DNA of 64,000 bases from Enterococcus columbae DSM 7374 = ATCC 51263 (GCF_000406925.1 NZ_KE136347.1:961166-1025165); one strand, 5' to 3'; counted from the first letter of the stretch, positions 38,095 through 50,609 are shown. Program-made: numbers and translations. The notes: generated by a model from the letters alone, not told the origin.

Positions 38095-39675
38095 TTAACT
38101 TTCATTTTTTAGCTGCTTGCCTATTTTTTTAAGAGCTAGCAAACCAATGACCAAGCTTAAAAGAAATATTCCCCCATAACCTAGATAGTTGATTATCTTG
38201 AAAAAGTGCGTAGCTAAAGCTTGGTCTAAAACTACCAGCAAAAGGCTCTGTAATAACAATTGACCGCCATATAGAAAAAGCATCTTTAAACCATTGGCTT
38301 TGCGATTCAACAGTTGAAAATAATCATTCCAGGTAAGATAAGGTTTTAGATAATCTTGAATAAAATAATAGCTACCATAACAAAAGGTGCCGATAATAAG
38401 ACCAAGAATACCACTTAATAGGTTAGCAATGGCTAAAGGAAATTTAAGTAAAAATAAGCCATATAACAAACCATTTATACCCAGTTGTAACATCAAGCCA
38501 AAGATGAATTTTTGTTTAAGATATTTTTTTTGATTAATTGGCAATTGATTCATTATTGGCAAGTTCTGTCTTTCTAATGAAAAAAGATTTGCGATAAAGC
38601 TTTGCGGATGAATCGTATAGGCAGATAAAAAAAGACCACCTAAAGCAATTAATAAGCTATAACGAGCATGAAATAAATGGTTAGGCATACGCTGGGCTAA
38701 TTGCCAGATAAAAATTAACGGTATAATCAGACTAGCTAAAAGAACCTGAAAACAAAAGCGATAATCCGATACTAAGCGAAAATGATATACAAAAATAATC
38801 GATTTGAGTGAACGAGTAGAATAAGCTAACTTTTGCTTTTTGATTAGCTGTTGATTGGCCGCCAATAGCTGCCATTGGTGTCGACTCAATCGATATTGAC
38901 TCAGCCATACCATCAAACAAATAATACTAACGGTTAATCCCATTAATATACCAAACCAAGTCATAGTTTCAACAGAAAAAGGCCGTCTTAATATATGAAG
39001 CATAGGATAAATCAGCCATATTGGCCTGACATGACGATGAATGTTCAATTGATTGATATATAATATACTCCAAACAACCAAAACGGTCATCGTTATCATC
39101 AAGAGCTGTGACAGTTGCTTTTGATATTGAGCAAACTTTGGAATAAAAGTAAACAGCAGTAATAATAGATTGACCAATGCATAATTAATCAGCAACAAAA
39201 ACACATAAAGGCAAAATGCTAAAAATAGATTTGCAACTAGATTCGTCCGTTGATACCAACCAAAGTCGATAAAAACCAAGACACACGGCAGTGAATAGGC
39301 GGCCATATTCAATAATGCAATCAAACTCTTGGATAAATAGATTTCCTGCAAAGTTACCGGTAATGGGAGATATTCTTTTAGCCCTTGTTCATTAAAAAAG
39401 AGATGGTTGATACTAGCAATCCCTTGTAATAGCGCTAAGCCATTGAACAACAAAAAATAATAGCTCATTAAACCCGGAAAATGATAAAAATCTATTGGAA
39501 AAATGGTTAAACCATACACCACTATAAAGATCAAACTAGTTAAAAAAATTTGCTGCCCTAAATAGAAAATTAATGATTCTTCCTTTTTCCCTCTCAATCG
39601 CGCACGCTGCGTTAATTGAGGGTTAACCGCTAAAAAATCAATTTTTAATAAAATAGCTAGAATTTGTTTACGCAA
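38095..39675 (-). CDS. ABC exporter permease, large ABC-2 type (second pair)
   Basis: 526 residues, about 12 hydrophobic segments. The N-terminus QILAILLKIDFLAVNPQLTQR aligns with the permease at 35355. The only reasonable start is TTG at 39675, and the expected ATG seems to be missing. The start lies about 40 bases past the right end of the IS200/IS605 element, so the insertion separates it from its ATPase gene at 41659 and may have removed its native start and ribosome site. Expression may be reduced or depend on read-through from the element. Confidence 0.8.
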   Translation of the reverse strand: MRKQILAILLKIDFLAVNPQLTQRARLRGKKEESLIFYLGQQIFLTSLIFIVVYGLTIFPIDFYHFPGLMSYYFLLFNGLALLQGIASINHLFFNEQGLKEYLPLPVTLQEIYLSKSLIALLNMAAYSLPCVLVFIDFGWYQRTNLVANLFLAFCLYVFLLLINYALVNLLLLLFTFIPKFAQYQKQLSQLLMITMTVLVVWSILYINQLNIHRHVRPIWLIYPMLHILRRPFSVETMTWFGILMGLTVSIICLMVWLSQYRLSRHQWQLLAANQQLIKKQKLAYSTRSLKSIIFVYHFRLVSDYRFCFQVLLASLIIPLIFIWQLAQRMPNHLFHARYSLLIALGGLFLSAYTIHPQSFIANLFSLERQNLPIMNQLPINQKKYLKQKFIFGLMLQLGINGLLYGLFLLKFPLAIANLLSGILGLIIGTFCYGSYYFIQDYLKPYLTWNDYFQLLNRKANGLKMLFLYGGQLLLQSLLLVVLDQALATHFFKIINYLGYGGIFLLSLVIGLLALKKIGKQLKNES

Positions 39676-39709
39676 CAGTTCATCACTTCTTTAGTTCAAT
39701 AATAGTGTT

Positions 39710-39880
39710 AGTGAACTACTCTCCACTTAGCTAAACCTAACGGTTCTTAACGCTTGAAGTGGGAGCTTCTTGGGAATAGAGCATACTTGATAGCTTATTT
39801 CTTCACTAACAGCGGTTTCTCTTATTTACCAAGCTATCCCCGTAGTTCCTACGGTTTTTTTGATTGTGCCTAAGCTGAAG
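39710..39880 (-). ncRNA. Predicted omega RNA (reRNA) of TnpB
   Basis: By analogy with known TnpB systems, the guide scaffold spans the 3' end of tnpB to the right end. The non-coding 160 bases after the stop are rich in pairing: CCGTAGGAACTACGG, AAGCTATC/GATAGCTT and the end hairpin. The guide would be the host sequence just past the right end. Inferred from position and structure; not shown by sequence alone. Confidence 0.5.
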
Positions 39881-41021
39881 TTTGTATTCTTAGACCTTCA
39901 ATCAATATATTGATACTAGCGTTGATATCACGGTCATGATGAGTATGACAAATAGGGCAAGTCCATTCTCGAATATCGAGCGATTTCTTGCCATCTTTAT
40001 GTCCGCACTCTGAACAAATCTGACTAGACGGAAACCACGTATCCACTTTAATGATTTCACGTCCATACCAGTCCGCTTTGTATTGCAACTTAGCTACAAA
40101 GCTAGACCAAGATACATCAGAAATACTTCTTGCTAATTTATGATTACGCAACATACCTTTTACGTTTAAGTCTTCAATACAGATAATATCGTGATTTTTG
40201 ATAATTTCTGTACTTAACTTATTCAGAAAATCAGTACGTTGATTCATTACTTTTTCATGCAATCTAGCTACTTTGCGTTTTTGTTTTTGGTAATTTTTAG
40301 CTTCAGATAAAGGGATACCTTTTTTCTTAGCTAATAAGGCACGTCTAGACAACTTACGTTGTTCACGTTTTAATTTCTTTTCCATTTTGGACGTAAATTT
40401 ATGATTATCAATTTTTTGTCCATCTGAAAGAATCGCAAAGTCTGTAATACCTAAGTCAATACCAATGGCAGAATTGGTTTTAGGTAACTCGCTAATTTCT
40501 TCTTTACATAACAAAGAAATATAGTATTTACCGCTAGAATGGCGTGATATTGTAGCAGATTTAATCATCCCTTTTGGTTGTCTATGAAGTTTAATTCTTA
40601 CTAATGATTTCAATTTAGGAACTTTTATGAATTTACTATCAATCAAAGCAACTGTACCATTTTGATTATTCGTTGTATAACTCTGAACAGGATTTTTCTT
40701 ACTTTTGAAACGTGGAAAGCCAACAGATTTATCCCGAAAAAAATTCTTGTATGCTTTATCTAAATGAAGTTGGGCATTGGCCAAAGCGAGGCTATCGACT
40801 TCTTTCAGAAATGGAAATTCTTTCTTATATTTAGCCGGTGTTGGAAAAGTCATTTTTTTAGAAGGATCATTTTTAACTTCTTCATATGCTTTTTTTCGGT
40901 CATTAAGCATTAGATTGTAGACCTTACGAACGCAGCCGAAAGTTTTGGCAAAGAAGATTTCTTGTTCCTCTGTTGGATAGATTCTGAATTTGTACGCTTT
41001 TAGTCGTTCCACAAAGTTCAC
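39870..41021 (-). CDS. tnpB: TnpB, RNA-guided nuclease of IS605 type
   Basis: 383 residues from GTG 41021; an in-frame GTG at 41012 is better placed relative to AGGTGA. N-terminal helix-turn-helix-like region, then a complete RuvC triad: Asp189 (IGIDLGITD), Glu283 (CIEDLNVKG) and Asp365 (HHDRDINAS). The zinc ribbon has Cys336/339 and Cys355/358. TnpB proteins cut DNA guided by an omega RNA and help the element persist. Length and motifs are all intact, so it is potentially active. Confidence 0.93.
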   Translation of the reverse strand: MNFVERLKAYKFRIYPTEEQEIFFAKTFGCVRKVYNLMLNDRKKAYEEVKNDPSKKMTFPTPAKYKKEFPFLKEVDSLALANAQLHLDKAYKNFFRDKSVGFPRFKSKKNPVQSYTTNNQNGTVALIDSKFIKVPKLKSLVRIKLHRQPKGMIKSATISRHSSGKYYISLLCKEEISELPKTNSAIGIDLGITDFAILSDGQKIDNHKFTSKMEKKLKREQRKLSRRALLAKKKGIPLSEAKNYQKQKRKVARLHEKVMNQRTDFLNKLSTEIIKNHDIICIEDLNVKGMLRNHKLARSISDVSWSSFVAKLQYKADWYGREIIKVDTWFPSSQICSECGHKDGKKSLDIREWTCPICHTHHDRDINASINILIEGLRIQTSA

Positions 41022-41028
41022 CTGCTTT

Positions 41029-41433
41029 CTATTTATGATTGTTTCCTTGATTTTGGATGTATTTCTTTATCACATCAATTGGTGCTCCACCAGTCGTCAA
41101 CAGACAAAAACTTTTAGACCAAAACATTTCTTTCCAAAGAAACTGTTTGACTCTTGGAAAATCACGTTTTATCAATCTTGAACTAGCGCTTTTATAGGCG
41201 TTGATGAATTTTGTCAATTCTGTTTTAGGATGAGCTTTGAACATAATATGAACGTGGTCTTTATCATGATTCCACTCCACTAAAGTAATGTGATACGATT
41301 CTGAAATTCTTTCAAAAGTAGCTTTAGCATAATCAGATATGTCATCATCTATCACTTGTCTGCGATATTTAGTTACTAAAATAAGATGGTAATAAAGAAG
41401 GAAGACTGAATGGTTATTTGTATCTAATTCCAT
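41029..41433 (-). CDS. tnpA: TnpA, IS200/IS605 Y1 transposase
   Basis: 134 residues. The HUH motif HVHIMF (His60, His62) and the single catalytic Tyr125 (IKKYIQNQ) are both present, as in active single-strand peel-and-paste transposases. A TATAAT box lies about 35 bases ahead of the start. Followed by tnpB. Confidence 0.93.
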   Translation of the reverse strand: MELDTNNHSVFLLYYHLILVTKYRRQVIDDDISDYAKATFERISESYHITLVEWNHDKDHVHIMFKAHPKTELTKFINAYKSASSRLIKRDFPRVKQFLWKEMFWSKSFCLLTTGGAPIDVIKKYIQNQGNNHK

Positions 41434-41543
41434 TTTATATCACTCATTTCTAATATAGACTGATTATAACATAGAACGAAATAAAAAGACCATGTAATGT
41501 ATTGTCGGTCTTCGAGTTACCAACAGTAACCCTCATACCGAAT

Positions 41544-41584
41544 GGCATTCATCACCCACCTATAGAGGATGGGCGATGAATGCC
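41544..41584 (-). repeat. Left-end hairpin of the IS200/IS605 element
   Basis: A 15-base arm at 41544-41558 pairs with 41570-41584 with one mismatch, around an 11-base loop. Subterminal hairpins of this kind are TnpA binding sites. Confidence 0.85.
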
Positions 41585-41658
41585 TGAATTACGTTAAAAA
41601 ATCAAATTCCTAACTTAACCCAACTTACTAAACAAAATCAATCGCTTAATAATCGTTA

Positions 41659-42378
41659 CTATAATCGACCGGTTAGTTGTAAATAGATACTTTCTAAATT
41701 TTCATTAGGATATTGACGGTATAATTCTTCGATACTTCCACAATAATATAACTTACCTTCTTTTAGAATAAGTAATTCCTCACAAATTTCCTCGACAATA
41801 CTTAATAAATGTGTGGAAAAAAGGATGCCCTGACCTTTAGCGGCATAATCTTTAATCAACTGCTTTAAATCATACGTTGCCTGTGGATCTAGGCCAGTTA
41901 AGGGTTCATCCAATATTAAATAATTAGATTGGACGATAAAGGCAGCAATCAACAGTACCTTTTTGCGCATGCCATGTGAAAGCTGACCAATTAAACTATC
42001 TGCCTGATCATCCATATAAAACAAATGGCGAAAATAAGCTAAGCGTTCTAAAAAGACTGCTGTTGGTAGCTGATATACTTTACCAATAAAATGCCAATAC
42101 TCATTGGCGGTTAATTGCAAAAAAATATCAGGTGCATCTGGCAGATAAAACAATGCTGATTTTAACTGCGTTCTATACTTTACTAAAGACAGCTCATCAA
42201 TCCAAATTGCCCCATTTTCTGGTTTTAGTATACTAACTAATAATTTAATCAAGGTTGATTTGCCTGCACCATTATGACCGAGCAAACCAATCACTTTTCC
42301 CTTAGGCAAGCGAAAAGAAATAGCTTTTAACGCATGAAGATCACCATAATATTTATCTACATTTTCAAAAACGATCAT
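41659..42378 (-). CDS. ABC exporter ATP-binding protein (second pair)
   Basis: 239 residues. Walker A GHNGAGKST, signature LSHGMRKKV, Walker B YLILDEPLTGLDP and H-loop FSTHLL. Paralogue of 36901, but it ends at LTGRL, about eight residues short of the first copy's C-terminal tail. Its permease (38095) now lies beyond the IS200/IS605 element, which starts about 75 bases after this stop. The tail difference may be natural. Confidence 0.9.
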   Translation of the reverse strand: MIVFENVDKYYGDLHALKAISFRLPKGKVIGLLGHNGAGKSTLIKLLVSILKPENGAIWIDELSLVKYRTQLKSALFYLPDAPDIFLQLTANEYWHFIGKVYQLPTAVFLERLAYFRHLFYMDDQADSLIGQLSHGMRKKVLLIAAFIVQSNYLILDEPLTGLDPQATYDLKQLIKDYAAKGQGILFSTHLLSIVEEICEELLILKEGKLYYCGSIEELYRQYPNENLESIYLQLTGRL

Positions 42379-42512
42379 GCTCTCATCCCTTAAACAATCT
42401 AAAATTCAATGCCAATAATTATGTACATTATAGCACAATCTATGCATATGCATAAAAATAAAAATCAAAATAATTATTTGCTCTAAATGAACAAACAATT
42501 ATTTTGATTTTG

Positions 42513-45004
<2,492 letters not shown>

Positions 45005-45015
45005 TTTTCCACCTT

Positions 45016-46005
45016 CTATTTTTCATAACCATTTGGATGACTTACATGCCAATTCCAAGCAGTTTCGATAATTTTTTTCACATCATTATATTTTGGTTGC
45101 CAGCCCAAAATGCTTTTGGCTTTTTCGCTAGAAGCCACTAATGTACTAGGATCTCCTGCTCTTCTTGGCGCAATGACTGCTGGAATTTCCTTACCAGTTA
45201 CTTCTCTAGCTGCTGCTAACATTTCTTTTACCGAATAGCCATTGTTACTTCCTAAATTAAAGAAGTTGCTTTCGTTACCAGCCTTAAGATATTCCAACGC
45301 TAAAATATGCGCGGCAATCAAATCTTCAACATGCACATAATCACGAATACAAGTACCATCTGCTGTAGGATAATCATCGCCAAAGATTTTTAATTCCTCA
45401 CGTTGACCTAAAGCAACTTGTAAAATAATTGGTACTAAATGTGTTTCAGGTGTATGATCTTCACCAATACTTGCATCAGCCTTGGCACCGGCAACATTGA
45501 AATAACGCAATGCGACATATTTCATGCCATATGCCTGATCACACCATTTCATCATTTTTTCCATCATTAATTTGCTTTCACCATATGGATTTTTAGGATT
45601 CGTTGGTGTGTCTTCGGTAATTGGACTTTGTTTTGGCTCGCCATATGTAGCCGCTGTTGAAGAGAAGACAATTTTATTTACACCAAATGCATGCATGGTT
45701 TCTAATAACACTTGCATTCCATATACATTATTATTGAAATATTTTAATGGATTTTCTACCGACTCACCTACTAATGAGCTAGCAGCAAAATGAACGACCG
45801 CTTCAATGGATTCTTTTTCAAAAACCGAACGTAAAAATGCACTATCACGAACATCGCCTTCATAAAAAGTCGCTTTCGGATGAACGGCTTGTCGATGACC
45901 TGTTAATAGATTATCCACAACAACGACTTCATATCCTTGATTAATTAATTGATCTACTGCATGTGAGCCGATATAACCAGCTCCTCCAAGTACTAATACT
46001 GACAT
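45016..46005 (-). CDS. galE: UDP-glucose 4-epimerase
   Basis: 329 residues from the ATG at 46005, which is preceded by AAAAGGTGA; a frame 39 bases longer overlaps gal[14 protein letters not shown] motif, SSTAATYG and YGESKLMME (YxxxK). It interconverts UDP-galactose and UDP-glucose, and could also feed galactose to the wall polysaccharide. Confidence 0.95.
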   Translation of the reverse strand: MSVLVLGGAGYIGSHAVDQLINQGYEVVVVDNLLTGHRQAVHPKATFYEGDVRDSAFLRSVFEKESIEAVVHFAASSLVGESVENPLKYFNNNVYGMQVLLETMHAFGVNKIVFSSTAATYGEPKQSPITEDTPTNPKNPYGESKLMMEKMMKWCDQAYGMKYVALRYFNVAGAKADASIGEDHTPETHLVPIILQVALGQREELKIFGDDYPTADGTCIRDYVHVEDLIAAHILALEYLKAGNESNFFNLGSNNGYSVKEMLAAAREVTGKEIPAVIAPRRAGDPSTLVASSEKAKSILGWQPKYNDVKKIIETAWNWHVSHPNGYEK

Positions 46006-46024
46006 TTTATTCACCTTTTCATTC

Positions 46025-47185
46025 TTATAATTTACGTGCACCATCGTCTATGCTAGCTTGATAAATATCTGTGGCATAGCCAATTTTTTCAAGATAACTT
46101 GCTTCAACCTTCGCTTTAAAATCATCAAAATCACTAGCCTTCACTAAAGCAATCGCACAACCACCAAAGCCTGCACCCGTCATACGTGCACCTAACACAC
46201 TTGGATGTGCTTGAGCAGCGGCAACTAAAGTATCTAATTCAATTCCGGTTACTTCATAATCATCTTTTAATGATGCATGCGAACCATTTAATAATAGCCC
46301 AAATTCTTTTAAATTACCAGATTGTAAAGCTTTTTTCGCTTTTAAAGTGCGTTGATTTTCAGTAACCGCATGTTTTGCACGTTTAATTAAGGTTTCATCA
46401 CCAATTAACGCTTTATTTGCTTCAAAAGTAGCTTCATCTAAGTCACCTAATGATTGAATCGCTAATTTAGTTTGTAAACGACGTAAAGCCTCTTCACACT
46501 CAGCGCGACGTTCATTATATTTAGAGTCAGCTAGTTCGCGACGTTTATTCGTATTCATAATAGCAACCACATATTCACCAAACGCAGCTGGAATCACTTC
46601 ATATTCTAAAGTGTTCGTATCTAGCAATAGGGCATGGTCTTTTTTCCCCATACCAATAGCAAATTGGTCCATAATTCCTGAATTGACGCCAATAAATTCA
46701 TTTTCTACTTTTTTACCAATTTTTACTAAATCTAACATAGTTAAATCTAAGTTGAATAAATCACGGACAATAACGCCAGTTAAAAGTTCAATTGATGCTG
46801 AAGATGAAAGTCCTGCACCATTAGGAATATTACCATTAAACGCAATTTCAAAACCAGTGTCGACAACATTACCGGTTTCTTGGATAAATTTAATGACGCC
46901 TTTTGGATAATTTGCCCAATCATCTTCCTTTTTATAAACTAATTGATCTACATCAAAAGTAATAACGCCTTTATTTGGAAAATTTTCAGAGTATAGACAA
47001 ACTTTTTTGTCCTCACGTTTACGTGCTAAGCCATAGGTACCAATGGTAATAGAAGCAGGAAAAACGTGCCCCCCATTATAATCCGTATGCTCACCAATCA
47101 AATTAATCCGTCCTGGTGCGAAATAGCTCCCGGTTGCCTCAGTGCCAAATTGCTTGTTAAAAACTTCTTTTAATAATTCGATCAT
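46025..47185 (-). CDS. galK: Galactokinase
   Basis: 386 residues. GHMP kinase signatures [16 protein letters not shown], the glycine-rich [11 protein letters not shown] loop and [11 protein letters not shown]. It phosphorylates galactose at C1, the first Leloir step. First gene of the operon, downstream of a consensus promoter and paired operator repeats. Confidence 0.96.
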   Translation of the reverse strand: MIELLKEVFNKQFGTEATGSYFAPGRINLIGEHTDYNGGHVFPASITIGTYGLARKREDKKVCLYSENFPNKGVITFDVDQLVYKKEDDWANYPKGVIKFIQETGNVVDTGFEIAFNGNIPNGAGLSSSASIELLTGVIVRDLFNLDLTMLDLVKIGKKVENEFIGVNSGIMDQFAIGMGKKDHALLLDTNTLEYEVIPAAFGEYVVAIMNTNKRRELADSKYNERRAECEEALRRLQTKLAIQSLGDLDEATFEANKALIGDETLIKRAKHAVTENQRTLKAKKALQSGNLKEFGLLLNGSHASLKDDYEVTGIELDTLVAAAQAHPSVLGARMTGAGFGGCAIALVKASDFDDFKAKVEASYLEKIGYATDIYQASIDDGARKL

Positions 47186-47204
47186 ACTATTCAGACCCCT
47201 TTGA

Positions 47205-47250
47205 TTTATTTAGTAAATTTATTATAAAATATTTACTAAATTTTTTCAAT
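47205..47250 (-). promoter_or_regulatory. gal operon promoter and candidate GalR operator
   Basis: On the - strand, TTGAAA (47244-47249), 17 bases, TATAAT (47221-47226). The inverted elements TTTAGTAAA (47209-47217) and TTTACTAAA (47232-47240) flank the -10 box and overlap the spacer, an ideal repressor position. They resemble LacI/GalR-type half-sites. Confidence 0.8.
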
Positions 47251-47345
47251 AGAATTTTTAGATTTTTTAAAGGGGTTTCACTTCCTTTTTTAGCGATTTT
47301 GTTACATAATAGAATTGTAATTGAATCTTAAATGAGGTGATGACG

Positions 47346-47513
47346 ATGAAAAAATTCTTTTCTGGCTTTGTAGCTGGTAGTATCGCAACGGTCCTAGCAG
47401 CATATGGTACTGCTAAAGTTGTAAAAAAAGTATATATTGAACCTGAAGAAGAAAAAGAACGCGAATTAGAAGCAAAACGCAGGATTGCTCATCGTAAAAG
47501 CTTCGCTAGATAA
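47346..47513 (+). CDS. DUF3042 family small protein
   Basis: 55 residues, MKKFFSGFVAGSIATVLAA then a basic and Glu-rich tail EEEKERELEAK. One N-terminal hydrophobic helix, probably membrane-associated. It matches the conserved Firmicute DUF3042 family, whose role is not known. AATGAGGTGATG provides the ribosome site. Divergent from galK, with a terminator 32 bases after the stop. Confidence 0.88.
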   Translation: MKKFFSGFVAGSIATVLAAYGTAKVVKKVYIEPEEEKERELEAKRRIAHRKSFAR

Positions 47514-47544
47514 AAAGGATTAGCTAACACGCTCCTTTAAAGAC

Positions 47545-47594
47545 AAATAGAGGTCTTTCCAACACCATCAAATTGGAAAGACCTCTATTTTTTT
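47545..47594. terminator. Bidirectional terminator
   Basis: Perfect 18-bp stem AAATAGAGGTCTTTCCAA / TTGGAAAGACCTCTATTT with T and A runs on both sides, shared by the DUF3042 gene (+) and the rhodanese operon (-). Confidence 0.95.
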
Positions 47595-47625
47595 ATTTAC
47601 TCGCTAATTATGAGATAGCTACTTT

Positions 47626-48030
47626 TTAATCTTCGTATTTTTTACCTTTTGTTTTACCAGTCCAGCCATCAAAACCTTCTTTTAGAATAAATAGATTTTG
47701 ATATCCTTTTTTGCGTAATTTTTTCGCTGCACGCGTGCTTAAGGCAATTCGTGTATCATATAAATAAACTGGCTGATCTTTACGAATGCTCGCTAAGGAT
47801 TGCATTAGCATTGGATAAGGAATATTACGCGCGCCTAAAATATGCCCACTATCAAATTCCTTTTTCTCACGAACATCAATAATCTGTGCTTTACGCATCC
47901 CCTCTTTAAAGGCTTCTTGATCAAGTAAAGTAGCAAAACGTTTGCTCATAAACTGATAGTATGCCCAGTTAGCAAACATCGCTAATAATACCAACAAGAT
48001 AATACAGTTCAACCAAAACCAAAAACTCAT
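47626..48030 (-). CDS. Membrane-anchored rhodanese-like protein
   Basis: 134 residues. One N-terminal transmembrane helix (3-22), then a single rhodanese fold (IIDVREKKEFDSGHILGARNIPY). The active-site position reads YLYDTRIALS where a Cys would be expected, so sulfur transfer is unlikely. It belongs to the conserved neighbourhood with glcK and is probably the last gene of that operon. Confidence 0.85.
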   Translation of the reverse strand: MSFWFWLNCIILLVLLAMFANWAYYQFMSKRFATLLDQEAFKEGMRKAQIIDVREKKEFDSGHILGARNIPYPMLMQSLASIRKDQPVYLYDTRIALSTRAAKKLRKKGYQNLFILKEGFDGWTGKTKGKKYED

Positions 48031-48055
48031 GAATGATAAATTCCTTTCTTTGTAA

Positions 48056-49021
48056 CTAATCTAAAAATTGTAGGGCTAGAGAGGCTGCGCCAATTACTCC
48101 AGCATCATTTCCTAATTCGGCTAAGCGGATAACCGTACTTTGACGAACTTGTGGGAAAGTATATTCGTTAAAGTATTTTTCCACTCGACTTCTTAAAAAC
48201 TCACCAGCCGCAGACACACCACCACCAATAACAATACTTGCAGGATTTAAGGTATTACCAATATTACCTAAAGCCAAGCCAAGATACATACAGACTTGAT
48301 CAACTACTTTTAAAGCTAGCGGATCATTTAGATTGGCTAATTCAAAAACATCCTTACTTGTAATATCTTGACCGTCATCTAAACGACGCTTCAATTCAGA
48401 ATCACCTGCATATTCCTCAGCTAATTTACGAGCCACACGGACTACACCAGTTGCTGAAGAAACAGTTTCTAGACAACCTTTTTTACCACAAGTACATTCA
48501 AAGCCATGTGGATCTACTGTGATATGACCAATTTCACCGGCGCAACCAGCTTTTCCATGGAGCAATTGGCCTTCCATAATGACACCACCACCAACGCCAG
48601 TGCCTAAAGTAACGAAAACAACGTCAGGATTATTTTCACCTGCACCTTGCCATCTTTCACCTAGTGCTGCTACATTCGCATCATTATCTAAGGTAAAACG
48701 AATACCTGTTCCTTTTTCAATCTGCTCGCGAACCGGTTGCAAAGTTTTCCAATTTAAATTATACGCACCAATTACTGTGCCTGCTATGCGATCTACACTA
48801 CCCGGTGTTCCCATACCAATACCGATAAAATCATCTGCGCTTAATTGATAAAGTGACAAATGATGATTGATTGATTCAATAATATCTGGAACGATATGAC
48901 TACCTTCATCTAAAATATTAGTCGGAATACTCCATTTTTGTTGAATTTCTCCATCTAAAGTTAAGATAGCAAACTTAACCGTTGTTCCTCCTAAGTCGAT
49001 ACCTATGATTTTTTTAGCCAT
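48056..49021 (-). CDS. glcK: Glucokinase, ROK family
   Basis: 321 residues from the second of two close ATGs (49021), ten bases after AGGAG. ROK signature VTLGTGVGGGVI, zinc motif CTCGKKGCLE and ATP loop IGIDLGGTTVKFA. It makes glucose-6-phosphate for glycolysis and, via glucose-1-phosphate, for rfbA. Overlaps yqgQ by 19 bases. Confidence 0.94.
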   Translation of the reverse strand: MAKKIIGIDLGGTTVKFAILTLDGEIQQKWSIPTNILDEGSHIVPDIIESINHHLSLYQLSADDFIGIGMGTPGSVDRIAGTVIGAYNLNWKTLQPVREQIEKGTGIRFTLDNDANVAALGERWQGAGENNPDVVFVTLGTGVGGGVIMEGQLLHGKAGCAGEIGHITVDPHGFECTCGKKGCLETVSSATGVVRVARKLAEEYAGDSELKRRLDDGQDITSKDVFELANLNDPLALKVVDQVCMYLGLALGNIGNTLNPASIVIGGGVSAAGEFLRSRVEKYFNEYTFPQVRQSTVIRLAELGNDAGVIGAASLALQFLD

Positions 49022-49230
49022 CGCCATTCATCTCCTCTACTTTCCTCAATATGATGCTCTCTTTTTAAAATTGCCCAAGCATTTAAATAGGTTGCTTTAT
49101 CAATTAGCTGGCCTTCATATAATTGCTTGACCTCCATACTCATCAATTCGATATCATAGATTCTTTTACCGACATAAACATAGATACCGAATTGTTTAAG
49201 CAATTGTTGAACATCGTACAAAGTTTTCAT
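49003..49230 (-). CDS. YqgQ-family protein (DUF910)
   Basis: 75 residues, helical, MKTLYDVQQLLKQFGIYVYVG start typical of YqgQ. The gene always lies beside glcK in Firmicutes, as here; function unknown, possibly nucleic-acid binding. Starts 21 bases after the rhomboid gene. Confidence 0.9.
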   Translation of the reverse strand: MKTLYDVQQLLKQFGIYVYVGKRIYDIELMSMEVKQLYEGQLIDKATYLNAWAILKREHHIEESRGDEWRWLKKS

Positions 49231-49251
49231 AAAAAAAACACTTCCTAAGTA

Positions 49252-49929
49252 TTATACTAGTATTTGGTACTTTTTAAAACCGTAGAATAGACAAATTATG
49301 CATAAAAAAAGAAAAAGTAAGCCAAAAAGAAGCTGAACAGACTTTTTATAAAGCATCGGCTGCTGTTTTAATGCAATCGCTTGTCCTAAACAAAAACCAC
49401 CAAGTAATCCGCCAATATGCCCGAATAGATCGATTGAGCTACTGAATAAGCCTAATGCTAAATTCATGATAATTAATAGCAAATATTGTTTCATCATTGA
49501 CTGCATCATCGGATAATGCTTAAAATGCATCGCCATTGCTACAAAAGCACCAAACATTCCAAATAAGGCGGTACTTGCACCAGCAGAGTGAACATAGGCT
49601 GGGTTAAAGGCAAAACTGACAATATTCCCCATCACCCCACTAAGCAGATAAATCAGTAAAAATCTAGCATGACCATAAATCGCCTCTAATTGTTGGCCCA
49701 TATAATAAAGAACTACCGAGTTAAAGAGAATATGGGTTAACCCAAAATGGATAAATATCGGCGTAACCAAGCGCCAATACTGCTTAGCCACAGCGATTAA
49801 CGGTCCATTCATCACCCCAAAATATTGAGTGCTTGGAAATAAATAGTTCAATAGAAAAAGACCAATTTGCAAAGTCAGTAAGCTGTAAGTCACATATGGC
49901 CCATTCAAAAATTTTTTTACAGGCGTCAT
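49252..49929 (-). CDS. gluP: Rhomboid intramembrane serine protease (GluP-like)
   Basis: 225 residues from the ATG at 49929, five bases after GGAGG; an in-frame ATG 12 bases earlier covers that site. Six to seven membrane segments, catalytic Ser in AGASTALFG and His in DLFGHIGG. Missing the TPR extension of the longer Bacillus enzyme. Gene order with YqgQ and glcK is conserved in Firmicutes. Confidence 0.9.
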   Translation of the reverse strand: MTPVKKFLNGPYVTYSLLTLQIGLFLLNYLFPSTQYFGVMNGPLIAVAKQYWRLVTPIFIHFGLTHILFNSVVLYYMGQQLEAIYGHARFLLIYLLSGVMGNIVSFAFNPAYVHSAGASTALFGMFGAFVAMAMHFKHYPMMQSMMKQYLLLIIMNLALGLFSSSIDLFGHIGGLLGGFCLGQAIALKQQPMLYKKSVQLLFGLLFLFLCIICLFYGFKKYQILV

Positions 49930-49943
49930 CTCGTCCTCCATTT

Positions 49944-50483
49944 CTAGGCAATGATTATTTGTTGTACGGGTAAATCAAAGCTTTGCGGCTGCCAGTTCGT
50001 GATTAATTGCTCTTTAAAGACCAAACTAATTGTCTCACCTGTATAATCAGCTAAATAGCGATCATAAAAACCCCCACCATAACCAATTCGATAGCCTTCT
50101 TTTTTAAAGGCCACTCCAGGTACAATTAATAACTGAATGTTCGTTTTGTCGACAAAATGCTGACTAAGTGGCTCTTCTACCCCAAATTTTGTCGTCGTAT
50201 ATTCCGTTTTTTCATCTACAGCATAAAAAGCTAATTGTCTATTAGGTAGACTCTTAGGCACAACAACGGTTTTGCCTTCTTGCCAAGCTAATTGATACAA
50301 AGGATAAGTCGCAACCTCTAAAGGTGTTGAGCGAATCATGCCGATACATTCAGCTTGCTGCCAGCTTTTAGTTTGACACAATTCTTGATATAATTGCGTC
50401 TCTCTAGCTAATTTTTCTTCTGGTCGATTAGCTAATGATTGTAACTTAGACAAGATTGCTTGTCTAATCTGCTTTTTTTCCAT
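49944..50483 (-). CDS. 5-formyltetrahydrofolate cyclo-ligase
   Basis: 179 residues. N-terminal KKQIRQAI basic region, catalytic IVPGVAFKKEGYRIGYGGGFYDRYL. It salvages 5-formyl-THF by ATP-driven cyclisation to 5,10-methenyl-THF. First gene of the operon leading through the rhomboid protease and YqgQ to glucokinase. Confidence 0.95.
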   Translation of the reverse strand: MEKKQIRQAILSKLQSLANRPEEKLARETQLYQELCQTKSWQQAECIGMIRSTPLEVATYPLYQLAWQEGKTVVVPKSLPNRQLAFYAVDEKTEYTTTKFGVEEPLSQHFVDKTNIQLLIVPGVAFKKEGYRIGYGGGFYDRYLADYTGETISLVFKEQLITNWQPQSFDLPVQQIIIA

Positions 50484-50555
50484 CCTACCTCACCTAGCTA
50501 TAAAGATCAAATATAGATATTATTCTAACTGATAGCAGCTCTTTTGCCAATGAAA

Positions 50556-50590
50556 AAGAGGAAACCACCACTGATTTCCTCTTTTTTTAA
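50556..50590. terminator. Terminator of rpmG
   Basis: AAAGAGGAAA/TTTCCTCTTT stem with runs of A and T on both sides, 20 bases after the rpmG stop. Confidence 0.85.
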
Positions 50591-50609
50591 ACGAACGATA
50601 ATCATCGCA

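Larger units (their letters stand above)
39710..41590 (-). mobile_element. IS200/IS605-family element with tnpA and tnpB
   Basis: tnpA and tnpB are in the same orientation, separated by seven bases. The left-end hairpin GGCATTCATC.CCCA/TGGG.GATGAATGCC lies at 41544-41584, and the right-end imperfect hairpin CTCCACTT/AAGTGGGAG at 39721-39765. The element is flanked by halves of one ABC operon. Exact tips cannot be fixed because this family makes no target duplication; boundaries are approximate (within about 20 bases). Confidence 0.9.
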
